This document shows, one piece after another, positions 1 through 7,131 of a DNA stretch of 10,000 nt. Both the position numbers and the translations under genes were made by a program. The stretch is from assembly GCA_020216745.1 (NCBI GenBank), contig JAIWNQ010000241.1, positions 1 to 10,000 of the forward strand. The letters run 5' to 3'. The DNA is from Candidatus Hydrogenedens sp. (lineage in GTDB: Bacteria; Hydrogenedentota; Hydrogenedentia; Hydrogenedentales; Hydrogenedentaceae). The number at the start of each line of letters is the position of its first letter. The stretch's first letter is position 1. The notes below the pieces were generated by a model, which saw only the letters and a list, made by a program, of their open reading frames with translations, did not search any database and was not told the origin of the DNA.

Positions 1-92
1 CACCCCTGGCCCCTCTAAAAGAGGGGGAGCACACACCCCTGGCCCCTCTAAAAGAGGGGGAGCACACACCCCTGGCCCCTCTAAAAGAGGGG
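1..92. repeat. Tandem 33-bp palindromic repeat, nearly three copies
   Basis: Two complete 33-bp units (1-33, 34-66) and a 26-bp partial third (67-92) are identical over their shared length. Each holds a perfect hairpin, CCCCTCT-AAA-AGAGGGG, at 10-26, 43-59 and 76-92. There are no unique spacers, so this is not a CRISPR array. It looks like a REP-type or palindromic element that was tandemly amplified. The unit length is a multiple of three, and frame 3 reads PLAPLKEGEHT per unit without a stop, continuous with the methyltransferase frame. The array may therefore be coding sequence inside that gene. The left end lies at or beyond the window edge, so the copy number is a minimum. Confidence 0.93.
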
Positions 93-1607
93 AATTTGGT
101 GGAACGAATATTAAAACATCCGAATATAGGCGAACAAATAAAAGAGTGGCAAGACTTAGGGATTGTAGATGAAAATTTTAAGATAGAAGATATAATTGAA
201 GATGATTTAACAGGTAAAAGGCTATCAGAAAAATATAAGCATTTACCAATAGATACAAAATATTTCAAAGATTTAGAACTGGAGATTTTGAGTTTATTTG
301 ATGATTTAGATAAATCCTTAGACGGCTGGCTCATAAAAAGTGAGAATTATCAGGCATTAAATACACTCCTACCAAAATTCAAAGAAAAAGTGCAGACAAT
401 TTATATTGATCCACCATTTAATTTAGATTCATCTGACCAGTTCCTGTATCGCACAAACTATAAAGATGCCAACTGGGCAACATTGCTTGAAAATAGATTA
501 AGAATTGCAAAAGATTGGCTGAATGAAAAAGGAAGTATCTTTGTAAGGTGTGATTATAATGGTAATTGGATTGTAAGATTTTTAATGGACGATATTTTTT
601 GCAACAATCTAAAAAATGAAATTGCTGTTAAAAGAACTAGAACGTTGAAAGGTGAGAGTGGAAGATTTCACACTGCTTGGGAATCCCTTTATTTCTACGG
701 AAAATCAGAAGATACTATTTTTAACGGTTTTAGGAAATTAAAACCAGAAAGCGAATGGGAGTGGGTAGAAATGCATTTACCTGGGACAAGAAAAGATGAG
801 GATTTACTTTACAGAAACTTTTTTGGAAAAAGGATAAAAGCTCCAGAGGGTAGAAGATGGGCATTAAGTCAAGAGGCTTTAGATGATGCTATCTCAAAAG
901 GATTAGTAAAAATGGATGAACAAACTGGAATGCCAAAGTTTCTGACAAAATGGGAAACTATCGGTTCTAACTGGACAGATATTTCTGGTTATTCATCTAC
1001 TCATGGATTTACTACAGAAAATTCAGAAGAATTATTACAGCGGGTAATTGAATCATCTTCTAACAAAGACGATTTAGTTATGGACTTCTTCCTTGGTTCT
1101 GGCACAACGACAGCAGTAGCCCATAAACTTGGCAGGAAATGGATAGGTGTAGAGATGGGAGAACATTTTTATACAGTAGTTTTACCAAGAATGAAAAAGG
1201 TTTTGGCTTATGATAAGTCAGGTATTTCAAAAGAAGTCAAAGAATATCAGGGCGGGGGTTTTTTCAAGTATTACGAACTTGAACAATACGAAGAAACACT
1301 TGCAAATGCAGTGTATGAAAATCACGATATATTTATTATAGGGAACAAAAATCCTTATGAGCAATATGTATTTATGAAAGATGAAAAAATGCTAAAAGTG
1401 TTGGAAATTGATTATGAAAATAAAAAAGCAAAAGTTGATTTAAACAAACTTTACGAAAACATAGATATTGCAGAGACTTTATCAAATTTAACCGGAAAAT
1501 GGATAAAGAAAATCAGTGCCGATGAAGTCGAGTTTGAAGGCGGAACAAAAATCAACACAAAAGATTTAGATTATAAACTCATTAAACCATTGATTTGGTG
1601 GGAGTGA
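3..1607 (+). CDS. Type III-like site-specific adenine DNA methyltransferase (Mod), probably 5'-partial
   Basis: The product should methylate adenine N6 in a specific site and protect host DNA from the nuclease encoded downstream. Numbering starts at TTG 96. The SAM-dependent beta-class motif order is clear: catalytic motif IV DPPF at residues 105-108, a variable middle region (about 170-300) that should hold target recognition, a motif X-like stretch FTTENSEELLQRVI, then motif I FLGSGTT at 332-338. The C-terminal part (about 375-503) resembles the tail of Mod proteins and ends in PLIWWE. The first start codons in the window are TTG 96 and GTG 99, with only the repeat's GAGGGG (87-92) as a possible ribosome site. 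The frame is open from position 3 through the palindromic array. From memory, the segment just after the array matches an internal part of long (about 1000-residue) Mod proteins. I infer that the N-terminal part lies upstream or was lost. If the gene does start here, it is a 503-residue protein. The stop lies 7 bases before the next gene, so it is in the same operon. Confidence 0.88.
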   Translation, partial: PLAPLKEGEHTPLAPLKEGEHTPLAPLKEGNLVERILKHPNIGEQIKEWQDLGIVDENFKIEDIIEDDLTGKRLSEKYKHLPIDTKYFKDLELEILSLFDDLDKSLDGWLIKSENYQALNTLLPKFKEKVQTIYIDPPFNLDSSDQFLYRTNYKDANWATLLENRLRIAKDWLNEKGSIFVRCDYNGNWIVRFLMDDIFCNNLKNEIAVKRTRTLKGESGRFHTAWESLYFYGKSEDTIFNGFRKLKPESEWEWVEMHLPGTRKDEDLLYRNFFGKRIKAPEGRRWALSQEALDDAISKGLVKMDEQTGMPKFLTKWETIGSNWTDISGYSSTHGFTTENSEELLQRVIESSSNKDDLVMDFFLGSGTTTAVAHKLGRKWIGVEMGEHFYTVVLPRMKKVLAYDKSGISKEVKEYQGGGFFKYYELEQYEETLANAVYENHDIFIIGNKNPYEQYVFMKDEKMLKVLEIDYENKKAKVDLNKLYENIDIAETLSNLTGKWIKKISADEVEFEGGTKINTKDLDYKLIKPLIWWE

Positions 1608-1614
1608 TATATTT

Positions 1615-2601
1615 ATGGCAAAAGTAAACTTAAAAAAAGGCGAGATTTTAATTTACAAAACCAGGCAAGGACCACAGATTGAGGTGCGTATGGAAGATGA
1701 AAGTGTTTGGTTAAGACAAGATGAAATTGCCAAACTATATGGCAAGGAACGTTCTGTTATTACCAAACACATAAAAAAGATATTTTTAGACAATGAAGTA
1801 GACAAGGAAAGCAATGTGCATTTTTTACACATTGCAAATTCGGATAAACCAGTAGCTTTTTATAGTTTAGATGTTATTTTGGCAGTTGGTTATCGCACAA
1901 ATTCTGCTCGTGCTATTGAATTTAGAAAGTGGGCTACAAGCATCTTAAAAAGTTATTTAATAAAGGGCTACGCCATCAATGAAAAACAACTTCTACAAGC
2001 AAAAAACCAAATAAAAGAGTTGCAAAACACAATTTCGTTTTTACATGAAAAATCTAAACACAACCTACTTGCTGGACAAGAACATGAACTTTTAAATTTA
2101 CTTTCTTCTTACTCCAAAACATTAACCTTACTTGAACAATATGATAAAGAAAAACTTACTATTGCTAAAAAGGCAAAAGGAAGGTTTGTTTTAATTTATG
2201 AGGATGCAAAAAAGATTATTAAGGAGATTAAAAAGGAGTTGATTGCCAAAAAAGAAGCAAGTGAATTATTTGGACAAGAAAATGGAGAAAATCTTAAAGG
2301 AATTTTGCGTAGTATTTATCAAACTTTTGATGGGAAAGAATTATATCCTTCGTTAGAAGAAAAAGCCGCCCATCTTTTGTATTTCATCATCAAAGACCAT
2401 CCATTTATAGATGGAAACAAACGAATTGGTTCTTTTTTGTTTGTTTATTTTTTGGAGCGTAATAATTATTTATATCGTCAAACAGGCGAAAAGAAAATCA
2501 ATGATAATGCTTTGACCGCACTGGCACTTTTGATTGCTGTTAGTGACCCCAAAGAAAAAGATAAATTAATAAAAATTATCACTAATTTATTAAGCATATG
2601 A
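1615..2601 (+). CDS. RhuM-like DNA-binding domain fused to Fic/Doc domain
   Basis: This is a 328-residue two-domain protein. Residues about 10-125 match the RhuM family: a helix-turn-helix-like stretch around 33-55 (VWLRQDEIAKLYGKERSVIT), then the typical segment YRTNSARAIEFRKWAT (93-108). A helical, lysine-rich linker (about 125-190) follows. Residues about 190-328 form a Fic/Doc domain with the active-site motif HPFIDGNKR at 262-270: catalytic His262, acidic Asp266 and Arg270. The second Gly of canonical AMPylating Fic (GNGR) is Lys269 here, as in Doc, whose phage P1 member phosphorylates EF-Tu. The likely activity is therefore nucleotide-dependent protein modification, with substrate unknown. 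I see no canonical (S/T)xxxE(G/N) inhibitory helix motif and no separate antitoxin gene beside it. GGGAG at 1600-1604 is a plausible ribosome site. The stop overlaps the next start by ATGA. RhuM-Fic fusions are known near restriction systems; the exact role here is inference. Confidence 0.88.
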   Translation: MAKVNLKKGEILIYKTRQGPQIEVRMEDESVWLRQDEIAKLYGKERSVITKHIKKIFLDNEVDKESNVHFLHIANSDKPVAFYSLDVILAVGYRTNSARAIEFRKWATSILKSYLIKGYAINEKQLLQAKNQIKELQNTISFLHEKSKHNLLAGQEHELLNLLSSYSKTLTLLEQYDKEKLTIAKKAKGRFVLIYEDAKKIIKEIKKELIAKKEASELFGQENGENLKGILRSIYQTFDGKELYPSLEEKAAHLLYFIIKDHPFIDGNKRIGSFLFVYFLERNNYLYRQTGEKKINDNALTALALLIAVSDPKEKDKLIKIITNLLSI

Positions 2602-5567
2602 AACTTTATCTTCAAAATATAGCAGATAGTATTCAATGGGATAAGTTATCTTTAGAATGGATAGATTTTGATTTAGCTAAATTTTCTGAAAACAAAACTC
2701 TATTTGACTATCAACAAAGTGCCCTAAGAAATGCTATAAAGGCTTTGTATAAGTATTATTATGTTGATTTAGGGGCTAATAAGGAACGTTTTTTCGAACT
2801 ATACAAAAACAATGGCTTTGAGGAGAACCTCGATTTCGATTTAGAAAATAGAAAAACTAAAAGGATATTTGAGGATTTCCGCAAAGATTATACAATTGTA
2901 GGTGAAAGCAAAATTGCTTTTTATCATTTTATTAATCGGATGAGTTTTTGGATGGCCACGGGGAGCGGAAAAACACTTGTCATAGTTAAATTGATTGAGG
3001 TGCTTTTTAATTTGATAAAGACAAATCAGATTCCGAATAGAAAGATTTTGTTTTTAACATACCGGGAGGATTTAATTGAACAGTTTAAGAAACATATTGA
3101 GGAGTTTAATAATTCAACAAATAGTGTGCATATAAACCTGTTCAATCTGAAAGACTATGAATTAGTAAGGAGGGAAAACCGATTAAGGTTCGGAAATGAA
3201 GTGGATGTCTTCTATTACCGAAGTGATTTAATTTCAGACGAGCAGAAAGATAAAATTGTAGATTTTCGCAATTATGATAATTCAGGGAACTGGTATATAC
3301 TCCTTGACGAAGCACATAAAGGGGACAAAGAGGATAGCAAACGACAACAGTTTTACTCAATACTTTCCCGAAATGGATTTTTATTTAACTTTTCGGCTAC
3401 TTTCACCGACCCAACAGATTTTATTACCTGTGTTTATAATTTCAATCTTGAAAAATTTATTACTAACGGCTACGGCAAACAAATTTATATTTCACGAAGT
3501 GATATATCCAAATTAGGTAAGAAAGAGGATTTCACAGAAGAGACAAAGCAGGTTATTATTTTGAAAATTTTACTTTTGTATGCGTATATAGCTAAACAAA
3601 AGGGGAAAATTGGTGATAATTTTTACCACATGCCACTCATATTAACCTTAGTGAATTCTGTAAATACGGAAGATTCTGATTTGTATCTATTCTTCAAGGA
3701 AATTGAAAGAATAGCCAATGGGGATATAGATAAGGATGTTTTGAATAAGGCTAAAGAAGAACTTCTAACTGAAACTGAAGGTGAATATGTATTTACGAGA
3801 GAGAAAGTACATATTAATCACGATGAAATTAAAAATTTTACCTATCAGGATATTTTAGAAAATGTTTTTAATGCTCAAACACCAGGAAAAATAGAAGTTC
3901 TCAAAATTCCGGGCAATAAACAGGAGATTGTGTTTAAACTTGCAACCACTGATAAGCCCTTTGGGTTAATTAAAATTGGGGATATCTCGGAATGGCTCAA
4001 GAATAAGCTTTCAAATTACGAAATTGTGGAAAAATTTGAGAATGAAAGTGTTTTCGCTAATCTGAACAATGATGATTCCAACATAACTATTCTTATGGGA
4101 TCTCGTTCCTTTTATGAAGGCTGGGATAGTAATCGCCCTAATGTTATTCTTTATATCAATATTGGAAAAGGAACGGATGCGAAAAAATTTGTTTTACAGT
4201 CCATAGGCCGTGGAGTGCGAATCGAACCGTTGCCTAACAAAAGAAAACGACTTCAATTTTTATACAATAACAATGAAATTACCCATGAGGAATTTAATGG
4301 AATAAAAAATGAGAGTAACGCCCTTGAAACTCTGTTTGTTTATGGAACAAAAGCAGATAACTTAAGGGAAATAATCAATACACTCCAAGAAGAAAAACAA
4401 GATGAACTACTTGGTGATTTATTTGAAGTAAATCCAGAAGTAAAAGACAAATTACTCTTAATCCCTGTTTATAAAGAATCTCAAAAAATCATAATAGAAG
4501 AGCAAGACATAGTAAGGTTTTCAATACATCAAAATGATTATGCCCTTGTAAAGGATTATTTTAATTATTTAGGCGAGAAAGTATGTCTTGTTAAATATGA
4601 TTGTGATTTGAGGGTACTACACAGAATAAAAGAAGGATTTAATGGTAAAGTAAATGATTATTTTTACATAAATAGTTCAGAAAGAGAAATAAAAAATCCT
4701 GAATTTTTGCTTGGAAGAATATTTACTCACTTCGTTAACAAGGTAAAAGAGTTCAGTACCTTTAAGAAATTGGAAGAGGAAATCATACATTTTAAGAGAA
4801 TAAGCATAACTGCTGATAAGTTAAACTCATTAAGAGAAAAAATTGAAAAGGTGAAGAAGGTAAAAGACAAGGATGATAGAATAAAGAAATTTAAAGAACA
4901 ACTACAAAGAAATGAAATCACGATAGATGATTACACTAAACAAATCGAAAATATTTCTACAAGTATCGTTAAGGAAGAGGAGACAACCTATAGTATAAAA
5001 GAAAGACTTAAGATAAAGTATTTGACTAATCATTACTATATACCTGTGGCTTTAACAGATTCAGATCGAGCTGATTTTATTCAACATATCATAAAACATA
5101 AAAGTGAGGTAGATTTTATTAATGAGTTAGAGAAATATTTGAAAAATGATAATAATATATTTAATCAATTTGATTGGTGGTATTTTTCAAAAATTGATGA
5201 AACATTAGATGAGGTCTTCATTCCTTATTATCAGCCTAAAACAAATCGTATTGAAAAATTCAAACCTGACTTTATATTTTGGTTAAAGAAAGGAAATCAG
5301 TATTATATTCTGTTCGTTGATCCAAAAGGCACAGAATATACAGATGGATACAGAAAAATTGATGGATATTCAAGATTATTTGAGACACAAGTGGATGGGA
5401 CAAAAATCAGCAAAAAGTTTTCACATAATGGTTTGACAGTAGAAACAAAATTATTGCTTAAGACAAAAGGTAGTGCTAAGGTTCTAGAAAATTATAGAGA
5501 ATACTGGTTCAGTAATTTCGAAGAATTTGAGAATAAAATACGCTCTCCTATTTTTATTATGGAATAA
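2598..5567 (+). CDS. Type III-like restriction endonuclease subunit (Res), SF2 helicase plus PD-(D/E)xK nuclease
   Basis: This 989-residue protein has the layout of a type III Res subunit, an ATP-driven DNA translocase that cleaves DNA together with Mod. Helicase motifs are seen in order: Walker A ATGSGKT at 120-126, DEAH at 237-240, SAT at 266-268, a motif V-like EGWDSNRPNVILY near 505-520, and motif VI QSIGRGVR at 534-541. A strongly charged, probably coiled-coil region spans about 720-800. The nuclease lies at the C terminus: PD at 890-891, then a hydrophobic strand and DPK at 908-910, fitting PD-x16-(D/E)xK. All key residues are present, so it appears intact. The ATG overlaps the preceding RhuM-Fic stop (ATGA), which suggests translational coupling. 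Codon use is as AT-rich as in the two genes before it. I recognise no separate specificity subunit, which fits Mod acting as the specificity component. Confidence 0.92.
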   Translation: MKLYLQNIADSIQWDKLSLEWIDFDLAKFSENKTLFDYQQSALRNAIKALYKYYYVDLGANKERFFELYKNNGFEENLDFDLENRKTKRIFEDFRKDYTIVGESKIAFYHFINRMSFWMATGSGKTLVIVKLIEVLFNLIKTNQIPNRKILFLTYREDLIEQFKKHIEEFNNSTNSVHINLFNLKDYELVRRENRLRFGNEVDVFYYRSDLISDEQKDKIVDFRNYDNSGNWYILLDEAHKGDKEDSKRQQFYSILSRNGFLFNFSATFTDPTDFITCVYNFNLEKFITNGYGKQIYISRSDISKLGKKEDFTEETKQVIILKILLLYAYIAKQKGKIGDNFYHMPLILTLVNSVNTEDSDLYLFFKEIERIANGDIDKDVLNKAKEELLTETEGEYVFTREKVHINHDEIKNFTYQDILENVFNAQTPGKIEVLKIPGNKQEIVFKLATTDKPFGLIKIGDISEWLKNKLSNYEIVEKFENESVFANLNNDDSNITILMGSRSFYEGWDSNRPNVILYINIGKGTDAKKFVLQSIGRGVRIEPLPNKRKRLQFLYNNNEITHEEFNGIKNESNALETLFVYGTKADNLREIINTLQEEKQDELLGDLFEVNPEVKDKLLLIPVYKESQKIIIEEQDIVRFSIHQNDYALVKDYFNYLGEKVCLVKYDCDLRVLHRIKEGFNGKVNDYFYINSSEREIKNPEFLLGRIFTHFVNKVKEFSTFKKLEEEIIHFKRISITADKLNSLREKIEKVKKVKDKDDRIKKFKEQLQRNEITIDDYTKQIENISTSIVKEEETTYSIKERLKIKYLTNHYYIPVALTDSDRADFIQHIIKHKSEVDFINELEKYLKNDNNIFNQFDWWYFSKIDETLDEVFIPYYQPKTNRIEKFKPDFIFWLKKGNQYYILFVDPKGTEYTDGYRKIDGYSRLFETQVDGTKISKKFSHNGLTVETKLLLKTKGSAKVLENYREYWFSNFEEFENKIRSPIFIME

Positions 5568-5652
5568 CAGGTAAATGAAGATAAGAAAAAAATCCTTGAG
5601 AAAATATTCCTTGTCTCCTTGGAATAGAATTTCATTGCTGTAATTATAGGTT

Positions 5653-5681
5653 TTTACTACTCTTAATGTTTAGTATATAAA
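5653..5681 (+). promoter_or_regulatory. Candidate sigma-70-type promoter for the ceramidase-like gene
   Basis: In the 139-base gap after the restriction operon, TTTACT (5653-5658, 4 of 6 to TTGACA) and TATAAA (5676-5681, 5 of 6 to TATAAT) are separated by 17 bases. Transcription would start near 5688, giving a short leader of about 20 bases. The gap is AT-rich, so a chance match is quite possible. Confidence 0.3.
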
Positions 5682-5697
5682 TATTTAGCCAAAGTAT

Positions 5698-5701
5698 GGA
5701 G
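5698..5701 (+). promoter_or_regulatory. Ribosome binding site deciding the ceramidase-like start
   Basis: GGAG lies 8 bases before ATG 5710 and only 5 before the adjacent in-frame GTG 5707. The spacing and codon favour ATG 5710 as the start. Confidence 0.55.
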
Positions 5702-5709
5702 ATATTGTG

Positions 5710-7014
5710 ATGGGACAAGATATGGAATGGTTCGTTGGGGTTTCGGCGGTTGATATTACTCCGCCGGTGGGATTGTGGATGTCGGGCTATGCCTTGCGGG
5801 ATAAACCGGCACAATCAGCGATACATCCGCTCTGGGTTAAAGCCCTCGTCTTAAAGGATAAAAATGGAACTGTAGCGGTCATGGTAGGTTGCGATATCAT
5901 AGGCTTCCCTCGGGAAGTCTCAGAACGAATCAAAAGCAGAGTTGAGAAGGAACTAAAAATCCCTCCGGAACGGGTTTTATTAAACAGTTCTCATACTCAT
6001 TCCGGACCCGTGATAGAGAAATCATTGGTAAATATATATCCCCTCGATGGCACGGACCAGCTGGAAAGGATAAAAAATTACACAGCGGAATTAGAAGACA
6101 ACGTCTTTCAGTGCATTGCAAAAGCAGTATCAGAATTAATCCCTGCTAACTTATATTATGGCAAAGGGATAGCACGATTTGCGGTCAATAGACGCAATAA
6201 TAAGCCGGATGAAATAGAAAATGTATTTGAGTTCCGGGGACCGGTAGATTATTCGGTGCCGGTGCTTTTCGCTACATCGGTAGATAACGGCTCAATGATA
6301 GCCATTGTTTGTAGTTATGCCTGTCATGGCACAGTGCTGGCAGATTATTATTGGTGTGGAGATTATCCAGGCTTTGCTCAGATAGAATTGCAAAATATGT
6401 ATCCGGGGGCTGTATCTATTTTTCTGGGAGGCTGTGGAGCAGACATAGACCCTATGCCCCGTCTTAAACTATCATTAGCCAGGCAATACGGTAAGGAATT
6501 AGCCTGTGCAGTTGAGACCGTGATAGAAGATAATGCCCAGGCGATACCGTCCAATCTATCCACAAGTTTAGAATTCGTTACGCTGGAATTGGAACAGCCG
6601 ATTCGTAAAGAGGAATTGGAACGGATTGCAAATGACCCTACTCAGGTGGACTATAAGTTCAGGTCTGCAAGGTATTTATTACGCGAATTAGCAAAAGGCA
6701 GGTCCTTTTCTGATGTTTATGACTATCCTGTACAGGTATGGAATCTGGGTGGCATTCCACTCGTTGCTCTGGGTGGAGAGGTCGTTGTGGATTATGCAAA
6801 ATGTATCAAAAGTATGCTTGGAAATAATGCCATTGTATTGGGATATTCCAACGATGTAATGGCTTACATCCCTTCTGTGAGAGTTCTCCATGAAGGAGGA
6901 TATGAAGGCGGAGATTTCCAGATTGGATATATGTTACCTTCAAAATGGAAAGAATCTATCCAGGAACGAATCCTATCCACTGTCCAAAAACTCTGGCACA
7001 AAGTGAAGTCGTAG
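5710..7014 (+). CDS. Neutral/alkaline ceramidase N-terminal-domain-like hydrolase
   Basis: This 434-residue protein covers about the length of the neutral/alkaline non-lysosomal ceramidase N-terminal domain and lacks the C-terminal immunoglobulin-like domain of true ceramidases. It opens with the family's usual VGVSAVDITPPVG. Putative zinc-site residues by family pattern (numbering from ATG 5710) are the SSHTHSGP segment with His95 and His97, CHGT with His206, GGE with Glu357, and the GYSNDVMAYIPS segment with Tyr386. The segment FLGGCGADIDP (238-248) sits where bacterial ceramidase has its nucleophilic serine (QSN.GD); here the position reads Gly241, followed by Cys242. No signal peptide or membrane segment is seen, so the protein is predicted to be cytoplasmic. 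Such short homologues are common in Planctomycetota-like genomes with unproven substrates; amide or ester hydrolysis is inferred. The gene is about 45% G+C, unlike the genes before it, and converges on the gene that follows. Confidence 0.85.
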   Translation: MGQDMEWFVGVSAVDITPPVGLWMSGYALRDKPAQSAIHPLWVKALVLKDKNGTVAVMVGCDIIGFPREVSERIKSRVEKELKIPPERVLLNSSHTHSGPVIEKSLVNIYPLDGTDQLERIKNYTAELEDNVFQCIAKAVSELIPANLYYGKGIARFAVNRRNNKPDEIENVFEFRGPVDYSVPVLFATSVDNGSMIAIVCSYACHGTVLADYYWCGDYPGFAQIELQNMYPGAVSIFLGGCGADIDPMPRLKLSLARQYGKELACAVETVIEDNAQAIPSNLSTSLEFVTLELEQPIRKEELERIANDPTQVDYKFRSARYLLRELAKGRSFSDVYDYPVQVWNLGGIPLVALGGEVVVDYAKCIKSMLGNNAIVLGYSNDVMAYIPSVRVLHEGGYEGGDFQIGYMLPSKWKESIQERILSTVQKLWHKVKS

Positions 7015-7076
7015 GAACTCATTTTGTATTCATAACATTCGCAGGGCATTCATTTCCGTGATAATTATTCCCATTA

Positions 7077-7104
7077 GGGCGGATTGGTAAGTCTGCCCCT
7101 TCTG
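7077..7104 (+). terminator. Weak candidate terminator in the convergent gap
   Basis: GGGCGGA (7077-7083) can pair with TCTGCCC (7092-7098) over 7 bp, with one G-U pair on the + strand, around an 8-base loop, followed by CTTCTG. The stem is 62 bases after the ceramidase-like stop. The trailing U-tract is poor. On the - strand the G-U pair becomes an A-C mismatch, so it fits the + gene better. Confidence 0.3.
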
Positions 7105-7131
7105 TATTAAAAATACTGTAACGGGTTGTTT

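Noticed and set aside
1..92. CRISPR array
   Set aside because: The 33-bp units are directly adjacent and identical with no unique spacers, and there are no cas genes.
3142..3516. Small open frames on both strands within the Res gene
   Set aside because: They overlap a strongly supported helicase frame and encode no recognisable domain.
5593..5621. Three TCCTTG copies as operator repeats
   Set aside because: Spacings of 15 and 8 bases are irregular, and a 6-mer in a short AT-rich gap is easily chance.
5605..5626. TATTCC/GGAATA hairpin as a terminator of the restriction operon
   Set aside because: The 6-bp stem is AT-rich, has a 10-base loop and has no U-tract, so it is too weak to call.
7104..7116. 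GTATT-AAA-AATAC hairpin as a terminator for the - strand gene
   Set aside because: The stem is only 5 bp, nearly all A/T, and no T-run follows on the - strand.
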